DNA of 64,000 bases, from NCBI GenBank assembly GCA_019448385.1, contig JAGTXO010000005.1, positions 434,001 to 498,000 on the forward strand. Reading direction: 5' to 3'. The position numbers and the translations under genes were made by a program. Positions 53,142 through 62,053 of the stretch are shown here, piece by piece. The notes below the pieces were generated by a model. That model saw nothing but the letters and a program-made list of their open reading frames with translations. It was not told the origin of the DNA and did no database searches. This DNA comes from Diacronema lutheri. Lineage: Eukaryota > Haptophyta > Pavlovophyceae > Pavlovales > Pavlovaceae. Every line of letters begins with the position of its first letter. The first letter of the stretch is position 1.

Positions 53142-54565
53142 CGGCCGCCGGAGACGAGGACGCACTCACCGCTGTTGGCAATGCGCGCGTCACGGAGACA
53201 ACTTGGCGGGCCTCGCACGCAGCTGGGCCGATCGCCGCCGTAGAGATGTCTGCAGCCGTCTCCGCGATGCCGATCGTCGCATCTGTTGGCACCGCTGCCA
53301 TCTGCCGCACCCGCGGCCAGGCTGCCGGCAAGGTCGGCGCGTCGGGCTCCGAGCTCGGCCACGCAGGCGATGCGGCCGACGGCGGTGACGCTGAGCCCAG
53401 CGCCGGGTCCAACGGCTCCACGTCGAGCCGGCTGTGAACGAGCATGCTCGCACCACTTGCCCACGCCAGCGCGTCGGACTCAGGCACGTTGTAGATCTGC
53501 GCGGGCAACGCGCGTGCGTGCGGCAGGCGCGCGCGCGAGCTTTCAGGCCACGCGCGCGTGCCGCGCGGGAGGACGGGGCGGTCGCGGCTGCGCTCGACCG
53601 CCGGTCGCGGCACCGAGCGACCGTGCGCGCCGCCGCACGTTGTAGTCGTCGCACGGAAACCAAGCCTCGTTGCGGAGCACGATGGCGACAAGGTGCCCGC
53701 CCATCGGCCCCTCGCCCACGTGCACCACGCCGGCGACGGGGAGGTGGTCGCGCCCGCCGAGCAGCAGCCGCGGCGCGCACACGAGCGCGCGGTTGTTCTT
53801 GCACTGCGAGCCATTGCCGCGCGTCGTGCGCGGCGCCTCGACAGCAATGCTGGCTGGCGTGAGCACGCCCGAGTGGCCCGCGTTCGTGTGGCGATCCCGC
53901 GGCGGCCCAGCGGCGCCCCCCAGAGCGTGTGCAAGCGCGCGCGCCGCATCGCCGCCGACGCTGACGAGTACGGCGATGCCCTCGCCGGCCTCTGAAGGCA
54001 CGGCGATCTGCTCGAGCACTGGCCCGACGCGTGTGTCGGCTTCAAAGGCCGCAGCGAGCCCGGGCACTCGGCCGAGCAGCAACCGGAAGAACTCAGCGGC
54101 ATCCTGCGGCGTCCTTCGCGCGCCACGGCCCGAGATGACGTCGATGACGGACACAAGACACAGCCGTGTCGGCGCCCTGGTGTCCTCGATCAGCGTGCCA
54201 AAGTCCCGAAAACGCGCCCTCTCGACGCTGTTGGCACGGCGCGAAGCGGAGCGAAGCATCGCACGGAGCATGTTCAGGGCGAAGAGCGATTGCATAAGGA
54301 CGGTCGTGTAGCACGCGCTGCCCTCGTTTTTCGCGCCTGCGCCGCGCCGCGCAGCGCCGGGTGTGCGGGGTGCGCACGCACGGTTTGCGGCGGGATGGAG
54401 AGAGGCTGGCTGGGCGCGCGCCGAGCCCGGCAAGCCGTGCAGGCGCTCACCACGCGGCACGCCGGGCACTCTCACCGGCCACATCGGGCCGTCAAACGCG
54501 TCTTCCACAGGCTGCCGACCGACGACGTAAAACTTGCTCAAGGCGCCGCGCCGTGCACGCGCCAT
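52890..54565 (-). CDS. USP-type ubiquitin C-terminal hydrolase (C19 peptidase)
   Basis: This is a deubiquitinase core. The Cys box is KNEGSACYTTVLMQSLF, the Gln-Asp box RRTPQDAAEFFRLLLGR, and the His box VVHVGEGPMGGHLVAIVL then WFPCDDYN, i.e. the full Cys-His-Asp triad. Four exons join with correct phases: complement(52890-52997, 53140-53496, 53639-54336, 54452-54565, the first base of the last split codon being at 54451). Introns are 54337-54450 (donor GTGAGC, joins GVPR to GAKNEGSACY), 53497-53638 (joins CDDYN to IYNVPESDALAW) and 52998-53139 (30-nt C tract on the sense strand). The product is about 425 residues. The start at 54565 (MARARRGALSKFYVVG) is the best choice; further in-frame Mets upstream open low-complexity sequence. 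It is shorter than typical USPs with little insertion. It sits on the same strand as the giant gene and the helicase, so capture by the element is inferred. Confidence 0.8.
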
Positions 54566-56089
54566 GCGCGCGCTGTTGCGGGCTGCGCAGCAGGGACGAC
54601 GGGGGAATTGGCGAGCGAGGGTTGGGCGCAGATCAGCGTGGTGGCGCGGCAAGACGAGCGCGCGCCGGGCGCCTGGCGCGGAGGCGCCCCGCGCGAGGAC
54701 GCGAGCCGCTTCTCGCACCGGACGGGCGCCCACGCGCAAGCCGGCTTTCGAGGGCTGGTGGATGGTGGCAGATGCCGAAACGGACACATGGAATGATGCG
54801 TCGGCGGCGCGAGCGCGGGACGATCTTGCCCGGGCAATTTTGCGCACGCTGCCAGCGCGCGTATGCGTGCGCATGCAGCGGGCGGCGCGCACGTTGCGCG
54901 TGACGGGGCGCCGAGCGGCACACCGGCGGGGACGCGCTCGCCGCTGCCGTGGCATCGTACGCTGCCTGCGTGCTGGCCCGCACGCACGTTGCCGGCGCGA
55001 GGGGACGGCGAGTGCGCCTCGGCCGAACAGGCGCGAACGTTACGCCCGAGCGCGTGGCCGGGCCCCGCCGACTGCACGCAGCGCCGGCCCAGGCGCGCAT
55101 CCGCCCGACGCGGATTTGGACGACGCATCGACCGGCACGCCGAGCGTCTGCGCCCGCCTCGCGGCCGGTCGCGCCGGCCCCTCTTCGGCCCGAGGCCGCA
55201 CGTCCGCCGCGCGCCGCTTTGGCGCGCGGCGCGGCGCTCCCGGAACGCGCATGGCACACGCGCGGTGCGCGGGCACGCCCGCAACGCGCCATTCCAGCGC
55301 GAGCAGTTCGGCAAGCTTGCAGCGCGCGAGCAGCCGGGCATGTGCCGCGGAAACACAGTTCGCTGTGTGCGCCGGCCGCGACGACACGGCGTAGCGGCGC
55401 GAGGCTGGCCGCCGGGGCCACGGGCGTACTGCCGTGGCGCGACGCCATGGTATGAGCAATAATTTCATCGGGGGGTGGGGTGGGGGGGGGGGGGGGGCGC
55501 GTTGTGCGCACTTGGCGCGCGAGTAGTGCGAGTGGCGGGCGAGCCTCGTCGCCCACGGAGCCCGCCCCCGGCTCGGCGGCGCGCCGCCTGCTCGCCGGGT
55601 CGCGCACCGCCGTCGCCGCCGCTGCGCACTTGCCCAGCTTGCCGGCAGGCGGCAGGCGGCGGCGACGGCGGCGGCGGCGGCTGCGGCTGCGGCGCGAGCG
55701 CGACGCCGGGCGGCGGCAGCGCCGACGGCACGCGCGCAGCGGCGACCCACGCGGCGGCGGGCAGCGCGCCAGCGTGAGGCCCCTGCGCGCCGGCCGCATT
55801 GGCGCCGCCCTGCGCGCCCTAGAAGGGCGCGCAGGTACGCGGGCCGGTCGCGCGGCGCGCGGTGCTGGCGAGCACCCGACGGCTGCGCGTCGGCGCGAGC
55901 GGCGCGGCGGGCGTCGCGCCGGCGGGTGCTGGCCAGCACCGCGCGCCGGCGGCGCGCCCGCCGCCAGCGCGCCGCCCGCCGCCGGCGCCGCGCGCGCCGT
56001 CCGCGCCCGCCGCCACCGCGCGCCGCCGCCGCGCATTCGCGCGCGGCGGCGACGGCGGCCGCGGCGAGCGCCGCCGCCGCCGCCTCGCC
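54566..56089. other. Low-complexity stretch between USP and helicase genes
   Basis: The helicase frame's Ala/Arg-rich tail runs through here without recognised domains. A G homopolymer at 55482-55497 (C tract on minus) suggests a minus-strand intron. A possible exon downstream of it (about 55440-55040) reads CVSAAHARLLARCKLAELLA. Imperfect direct repeats of GGTGCTGGCGAGCACC / GGTGCTGGCCAGCACC occur at 55860-55940; each is a short palindrome. Confidence 0.35.
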
Positions 56090-58466
56090 ACCGCTGACCG
56101 CGCGGAGCACCTCTTTGAAGACGACGCTGCGCGTCACGAGGTCCGCGCCGAGCGCAAAGCGGACGCGCGACGTGTGCCCGACGCGCGAAGCGGCCACGTG
56201 GAGCTGGCCGTGCGTGAAGCACGGCTCGGCGAGCCACACGCCCGCGCACCCGAGCGCTTGCCCCTGCGCCTCGTTACGCCGGCCGCACCGGGGAACTGGC
56301 GGCGCATCCGCACAAGCGCGAACGTGCCGTCGTCGGGCGAGTGGTGGTCGACACGCGCGACGAGCACGGTGCTGTCGCGCCCGGCGGCCGCGCCGGGGCG
56401 TGCGCACTCGAGCAGCCGGCCGCCGGCGCGCACGCCGCGCACGATCAGCCGCGTGCCGCCGCACAGCCCCTCGCCGGGCGAGAGGTTGCGCGGCAGCATC
56501 ACCACCATCCCGGGCTTCAGGTCGAGGACGCGGTGCGGCATCTGCGCGTGCTCGAGCGAGTCGAGGAATTCGACCGACGCCCGCGCAATCTGCTTGCCCG
56601 CCCCGTCGTCGCGCCAGCTCGTCCGCCGACGCGCACCTCGCCGCCGCGCCCGGGAAGCGGCCGATCGCCAGCCAGTTGATCCGCGCCACGTCCGTCTGCT
56701 TGGCGCAGAGCACCGCGCGGTCGCACAGCGAGCCGTCGTCGGTCCAACACGTCGCGCCGTGGACAAAGTCGTCACGAGCTCCGTCGGGTAGGCCGAGCCC
56801 ACGCGGATGGGGACGCCGCCGACGGCCTCGGGCAGCTGCACGGGATCGAGCGGGAATGCGCCGGGCATGGCCCCGGCCGCCGGCACCGCCGCGGGAACGG
56901 CGCCGTCGCCGGGGCTGCGCAGCAGCTCCGCCCACTCGCCCGCGCCGAGCGCGTCGCCCGTGTCGCGCGCCGCGCTCGAGGCGCGAACGTTCTCGACCAA
57001 GGCGTGCTGCCGATCGTGCTGCCACGGCGCCGAGTACTTGAGGCAGGAGCGCACGATCTGCGCGCGCGAGCCGCGCCGCACCACCGGCAAGCACTGGCGA
57101 AAGTCGCCGGCGAGCAGCAGCGTCTCGCCGCCGAAGCGCTCGTCGACGCCCGTCACGTCGCGCAAACACCGATCAGGCGAGTCGAGGTGGCACCGCGTCT
57201 GCATCGGCGCCTCGTCCCACACGACCAGCCGCCGCGGCGGCCAGGGAGCGCCCGCGCTCGGAGCGCGGCACGCCATTGAACGGCTTGCCCGTCGGAGTCG
57301 GCACCGCCGGGCACCTTGAAGGTCGAGTGGAAGGTGCGGCCGTCGGGCAGCAGCGTGGCGGCGACGCCCGAGGACGCGCCCACGACGACCGCGTGCCCAT
57401 CCGCGCGCACGGCGGCGATAATGGCGCGCTCGACGAACGTCTTGCCCGTTCCGCCCGGCGCGTCGCAAAGATGCAGCCGGTTGCCCACGCCGCGCAGCGC
57501 CGATTTGACGACCGCGCCGTGGAGCGCGCACTGCTGGCCGCCCTCGGCCATCGCCGCGCGCGCCGCCGCCGCGCTCGCAGCCCGCTCGGCGCGATGGTAG
57601 CCCTGCGCGCGCGCGAGCTCGCGCCCGCCCGGCCCGGCCGGCGCGCGCGCCGTGCGCAGACCGGCCACCGCCGCGAGCGCCGCCGCGCGCTCGCGCTCGT
57701 CGGGCACGTACAGCCCCGTGGAGTCGAACGTGTCGGCCCAGGCGGGCACGCCGTACGAGGCGAAGGCGTCCGAGCCGGGCTGCGGCCGCTGCTCGGCGCG
57801 CTTCAGGAGCATGACCCCGCACACGTTCCACTTGGTGCCAAACATCGAGCCCGTGAGCCCCGTGTAGACGCGGTCGAGCTGCGTGGCGATGGCGCAGACG
57901 TCCTCGTGCCGGATCTCGTCGACCGGTTCGCGCCGCGCGTCGACGAGCGGCACGACGCGCTCGGAGCCCGCCCACGTGAACGTGCGCGTCGACATGTTCA
58001 GCCGCGTGTGCGCGAGCGTGTCGTCCTCGTACTTGGGCTTGACGGCGGGCGAGAGCTTGCCGCGCACCTCCTCCTTCGAGAGGCCGCGCGTGTTGAGCAG
58101 CTCCTTCTGGCGCGCGTGCACCGTCTCGACGCGCTGATCGTCGATGGCGCGCAGGGCGCCAAAGTAGGCGTCCATCTGCGCGAGCGGCGCGCCTTCAATC
58201 GGCAGCTCCTTGTCGGTCACGCCGGCCGTGTACGCCGCCTTGTCGACGTCCGTCGGCCCGTACATGGTGCCAAAGTTGCCGTCGCCCGTGAGCTCGGGCC
58301 AGTCGACGACGCAGGGCGGCGAGACGAAGGCGAGCGCGCGGCGCGACGGCCCGTAGCTCAGCTTGTCGACCGTGCGCGCCTGCTCGCTCGGCTTGACCGG
58401 CCGCGTGCTCACGATCTCGCAGTTGACGAGCGCCGCGTCGAAGGCGCGCAGGTCGATGGCGGCCAT
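56090..58466 (-). pseudogene. PIF1-family helicase with N-terminal possible ssDNA-binding domain, frameshifted
   Basis: From the ATG at 58466 about 250 residues resemble viral OB-fold ssDNA-binding proteins (CVVDWPELTGDGNFGTMYG; later GSMFGTKWNVCGVMLL), tentatively. PIF1 motifs follow: Walker A DAPGGTGKTF, then GVAATLLPDGRTFHSTFKVP, LVVWDEAPM (Walker B), LLAGDFRQCLPVV, ALVENVRAS, LKPGMVVMLPRNLSPGEGLC, EAQGQALG and FTHGQLHVAASRVG. These motifs lie in alternating frames. Shifts are needed near 57225-57295, 56770, 56612 and 56270-56310, the last also missing the usual residues between RRQFP and the QGQ motif. Unless assembly errors caused them, the gene is dead. The gene diverges from a small plus-strand frame, and its right flank carries the MITEs. 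Confidence 0.8.
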
Positions 58467-58471
58467 GGTCG

Positions 58472-58942
58472 TTGTGCGCGGGAGATCACGCTGCAGGCGG
58501 GCTCCACAGTAGGTTCGAGAAAAAAAAAAGCTGGGCCAACGGTCAGTCGAGCGCCACAAGCAATCCTCGGGAGCCGGTGGCCCAACCCAACCCAACGATC
58601 TTCGTCGCCACCCTTCGCGCGTTTTCCGTTCGCGCCCAAGCAGACAATGAGACCACAATCTCGGTGCTGCTCGGCGCGATGATGGGCCTCAGCGGCTCGG
58701 TGGCGATCGTGCTCTACGTGCGCGCGCGACGTCGCGAGGTGCAGCACGGGCGCGTGGCGACGCCGCGCATCATCCAGCGCCAGCTCGAGCTGCAGCTGCC
58801 GTGGGGCCGGCCGGACGAGGCATCCGTCGCCTCGCGTGCCGAAACGCCGGGCGTCGAGGCCGCGTCGCGCTCGGTGCGCGACGCGGCGCCCGAGCCGGAC
58901 CCGGACGAGGGCTACGTGCGCGTGGCGAGCGCGGCGTTCTGA
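58472..58942 (+). CDS. Small single-pass membrane protein of unknown function (start uncertain)
   Basis: The frame contains one clear transmembrane helix (TISVLLGAMMGLSGSVAIVL) followed by a basic stop-transfer (YVRARRREVQ) and an acidic tail ending DEGYVRVASAAF. The first in-frame Met at 58472 is 6 bp from the divergent helicase ATG and the following residues look random, so the true first exon may be missing. No family is recognised. It may be the 3' exon of a gene disrupted by the insertion. Confidence 0.4.
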   Translation: MCAGDHAAGGLHSRFEKKKSWANGQSSATSNPREPVAQPNPTIFVATLRAFSVRAQADNETTISVLLGAMMGLSGSVAIVLYVRARRREVQHGRVATPRIIQRQLELQLPWGRPDEASVASRAETPGVEAASRSVRDAAPEPDPDEGYVRVASAAF

Positions 58943-59053
58943 GGCGCGCACGACGTCGCCCAGCCAGAGCAGCCCGGGGCGGGGCGAGTCCGGCTGCGCG
59001 GAGGTCCGGCTCGAGCGGGCGGGCGCCATGCTCTGAGGCGCCGCCGCTTTCTA

Positions 59054-59343
59054 AAAGGGTGTAGGGTGTAGGGTGTAGGATGCAAAACAAGCCCTCCCCA
59101 CATTTGGGCCCGACGTCATTCCTTCTTCGAAGCCGTGACGTTACTCACATACGAGTACTTTTACTTAGTGTAGGATGTATCTATTCTCTAAGTATTTGCA
59201 TAGTGTAGGGTGTAGGATACGTACGGTTACGAAAGTCCTACAGGGAGTGAAGGAATGACGCTGTGACGAAAGAAGGAATGACGTCGGGCCCAGATGTGGG
59301 GAGGGCTTGTTTTGCATCCTACACCCTACACCCTACACCCTTT
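59054..59343 (+). mobile_element. MITE copy 1 (290 bp, long terminal inverted repeats)
   Basis: The element starts AAAGGGTGTAGGGTGTAGGG and ends with the inverse (CCCTACACCCTTT). The terminal inverted repeats run about 75 bp, through CAAGCCCTCCCCACAT and GGGCCCGACGTCATTCCTTC. The centre is AT-richer than its surroundings and has no coding capacity. It is flanked by TA on the left and TG on the right, compatible with a mutated TA target duplication. Confidence 0.88.
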
Positions 59344-59344
59344 T

Positions 59345-59604
59345 GAAAAGCGGCGGCGCCTCAGAGCATGGCGGCTCGACAGCATGGCGCCTATACAGCA
59401 TGGCGTCGTCCAGCGTCACGCCGCGTCGTGGTCCTGCCGCTCCTCCGTGGCGCACGGATGGCGCTCCTCCGTGACGCAGCCGAACGACGTCGCGGCGTCA
59501 CGGCCCGGGCGCAGTCGCCATCCTGGACGCCACGCTGGACGACGCCATGCTGTCGAGGCGCCATGCTGTCGAGCCGCCATGCTCCGAGGCGCCGCCGCTT
59601 TCTA
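59345..59604. repeat. Inverted-repeat spacer between the two MITEs
   Basis: The left arm (about 59349-59420) contains AGCATGGCGGCTCGAC, AGCATGGCGCCTATAC and AGCATGGCGTCGTCC. The right arm (about 59535-59601) is its near-perfect reverse complement. The loop of about 110 bp has no gene. Together with the MITEs this makes one large palindromic block. Confidence 0.88.
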
Positions 59605-59895
59605 AAAGGGTGTAGGGTGTAGGGTGTAGGATGCAAAACAAGCCCTCCCCACATTTGGGCCCGACGTCATTCCTTCTTTCGTCACAGCGTCATTCCTTCT
59701 CCCCCCTATGGGACTTTCATAACCGTACGTATCCTACACCCTACACTATGCAAATACCTAGAGAATAGATACATCCTACACTAAGTAAAGGTACTCGTAT
59801 GTGAGTAACGTCACGGCTTCGAAGAAGGAATGACGTCGGGCCCAAATGTGGGGAGGGCTTGTTTTGCATCCTACACCCTACACCCTACACCCTTT
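59605..59895 (-). mobile_element. MITE copy 2 (291 bp), inverted relative to copy 1
   Basis: It has the same ends and terminal repeats as copy 1, but the interior (59700-59830) matches copy 1 only as the reverse complement. It is flanked on both sides by TA, as expected for a Tc1/mariner-type target duplication. A few substitutions and small indels separate the copies. Confidence 0.88.
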
Positions 59896-60034
59896 TAGAA
59901 AGCGGCGCCGAAGGTGGGAGGATGCCACCCGTATGCGCGCGTTTGAACGTGCGCGGACGGCCGTTGGCTTCGCGCCCTTTCGCCCACGGTTTGCGCGCCA
60001 ACGGACCAGTCCTCCGCGGGCGCCGCGCATCGTC

Positions 60035-60313
60035 TCAGGGGCGGTCGGTGTGGTACGCCGCGCGCATCGTCAGCGCCGCGGCGTCGAGCTCGGCGAGCGA
60101 GGGCGCGTACGTGACGCCGCTCAGCACCTCGTCCGCGCCCGCCCTCGTCGCGCTCGCCGCCTCCGCAGTGCGCGCAGGCGGCTTCGTGACGGCACGCGAG
60201 GCCACGCCGCGCGCCGCAGGTGCCTTCGCGCGCTGCATCGTCTGTCTGCCGGTCCGACGCGCTCTGCTCTGAACGAACGGACGGCACGCCCGACGAGATC
60301 TCGTCGCGTGCAC
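60035..60313 (-). other. Hypothetical coding fragment
   Basis: The minus-strand frame ends ADEVLSGVTYAPSLAELDAA and LTMRAAYHTDRP before a stop, which reads more like protein than its antisense. The upstream part is Ala/Arg-rich and no family is recognised. It may be a leftover terminal exon of an element gene. Confidence 0.3.
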
Positions 60314-60324
60314 GCTCGCACAGC

Positions 60325-61157
60325 ATGTACCCCCAGAACGTCTCCGAGCTGCTGCCCGACGAGATCTTCGGCGACGAGCTGCTCGTCGACCGGCACTACC
60401 GCGTGCGCATCCTTCAGCGCGTCGCCCGCCGCCGCGATGCGGCCGAGGCCAACTTTTGGCTCGACGGCGGGCCCGCCGACTCGGTCGTCGGCGCGTGCAT
60501 GTGCGGCCGAATCTACGCGCTCAAGTGCATGGGCCGGCTCGTCCGCGGCGCCCGGATCCTCGCGCTGCTGCGCAAAAATGTGGCGCTCGCCACGTGCCGC
60601 GCACACCTCATGGGCCACATGCTCCAGCGCATCGTCGGCGACAGCGGCGTCGCGCGGCTGCTGCAGCTGGTTGCAGCTCGTTCGCGAGGATCACGACACG
60701 CTCAACGCCGAGCACCAGGCCTTGGAAGCACAGCATGACACCGGCCAAGTCATGCGACGGCATGTGCGCGCGCGCCGACGCGCTCTCCAAGGACCTCGCA
60801 CGGGCGCACGAGCACGCTCACAAGCTCGATGGCTATCTGGTGTGGTGCAGCGAGCGCCTCGGTGAGAGTGACTCTTTCAACGGAGCGCTCGAGAACCTGA
60901 ACACGCGGTGCAGCATGAGATGTGCTGGCTCCACGCCGAGATGTCGTCGCTCGTTGCGAGTTCGCCCGAGGCTTACGCGAACGACAGCGAGGCCACCGAC
61001 TTCAAGGACCACGGCGTGTGCGTCGAGTTCGATGTCTTCAACCGCGACGGGGTCGAGGGCGCGCCCGTGCCCGCGACCGCGCCCACGAAGGCAGAGCCGG
61101 GCATCGAGTCCGAGTGCATCGCGCCCGCACAGGCAGAGCCGGGCAGCGAGTCCGAAG

Positions 61158-61190
<33 letters not shown>

Positions 61191-61366
61191 GGCAGAGCCG
61201 CGCACCGAGCCCAAGTGAGCCAACGTGCCGCCGAACTCGCCCAAGCTCTCGTCGGTCGACAGTCAGGCCACCGAGTACAAGACCTCCTACGCGAACTCAC
61301 GTGCTCGCCACCTGCAACGCCTCGAGTTTACGCACGCGTTCGAGTCTGTGCAGGCCGAGGTCGCTT
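60325..61366 (+). pseudogene. Frameshifted coding remnant, unknown protein with helical middle
   Basis: The frame opens MYPQNVSELLPDEIFGDELL and reads well to GDSGVARLLQ. A direct 10-bp near-duplication (GCAGCTGGTT GCAGCTCGTT, about 60665-60685) then shifts the frame into EDHDTLNAEHQALEAQ. Further shifts occur in the (GC)n run near 60765 and near 60905 (into CWLHAEMSSLVASSPEAYAN), and another about 61215 before the closing SYANSRARHLQRLEFTHAFE and a TAG at 61366. No family is recognised. The many shifts indicate decay unless they are assembly errors. Confidence 0.5.
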
Positions 61367-61972
61367 AGCCAAAGCGCGCCAAGGTTCCGGCCACCGGCGC
61401 ATCCAGCCGCTGGCTGCGCAACACGGCGGTGCGCAACACCCGCAGCTCGGCCAACGGCAAGTAGCGCGCCGGCGCAGCGCACGGTATGCCGCGGCGAGCT
61501 CAGTCGCGAAGAGTGTCCGACTGGCCGCGCCCTCCACGGGGTGCACGCGCACTCGGCGCGGTCCGGTCAGTCAGGGGGCCTCAGCTTGCGCGATGCCAGT
61601 TGCGAGCCCCCCCGGAATCCGCCATTCTATTCTACTAGGCGTAAATCACCCAAGCCCTTCCGGTCGCCCGCATTCCGGGGTCGGACCCTCCGTCGGCCCG
61701 GCTCGGGCCCTCCGTCCGCCGCGCCCGCTCGACCCCGAATTCTACTCCAAATCGGCCGGTCAGGAGGGTGTCTCGGTCCTAGGCTCGTCATAAGCCTCGC
61801 CCCGACCCCTCGAGCGCTCATTGGCTGGCTTTTAACCCTTGATTGTACGACCCGGGTCGTACTCTCAGCCTTACACTGGCCGGACCAGCCCGGACCGCGC
61901 CGTATATAGCTACACCAATGACCATGCTGCGGCGGACGATGGGCCGCGACAGCGCGTGTGGGGGCTCGCCAA

Positions 61973-62005
<33 letters not shown>

Positions 62006-62053
62006 CGCGTGACTACACCAACGACGCTAACACGCGTGACTACACCAACGACG
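61367..62053. other. Non-coding stretch before the SGNH hydrolase gene
   Basis: No protein-like frame is seen. The stretch holds a perfect 18-bp palindrome at 61845-61862, a 30-nt C run (61974-62003) and the start of a 27-bp tandem duplication (62005-62058, unit ACGCGTGACTACACC...) that runs into the stop codon of the next gene. Confidence 0.6.
61845..61862. repeat. Perfect 18-bp palindrome
   Basis: GTACGACCCGGGTCGTAC is its own reverse complement. It lies in a non-coding stretch and could be a protein-binding site or chance. Confidence 0.8.

Noticed and set aside
31380-55000. Transposase, tyrosine recombinase, DNA polymerase or capsid gene of the element
   Set aside because: I looked for DDE, R-H-R-Y, polymerase and jelly-roll-like signatures and found none I could support; the mobilising enzyme remains unidentified.
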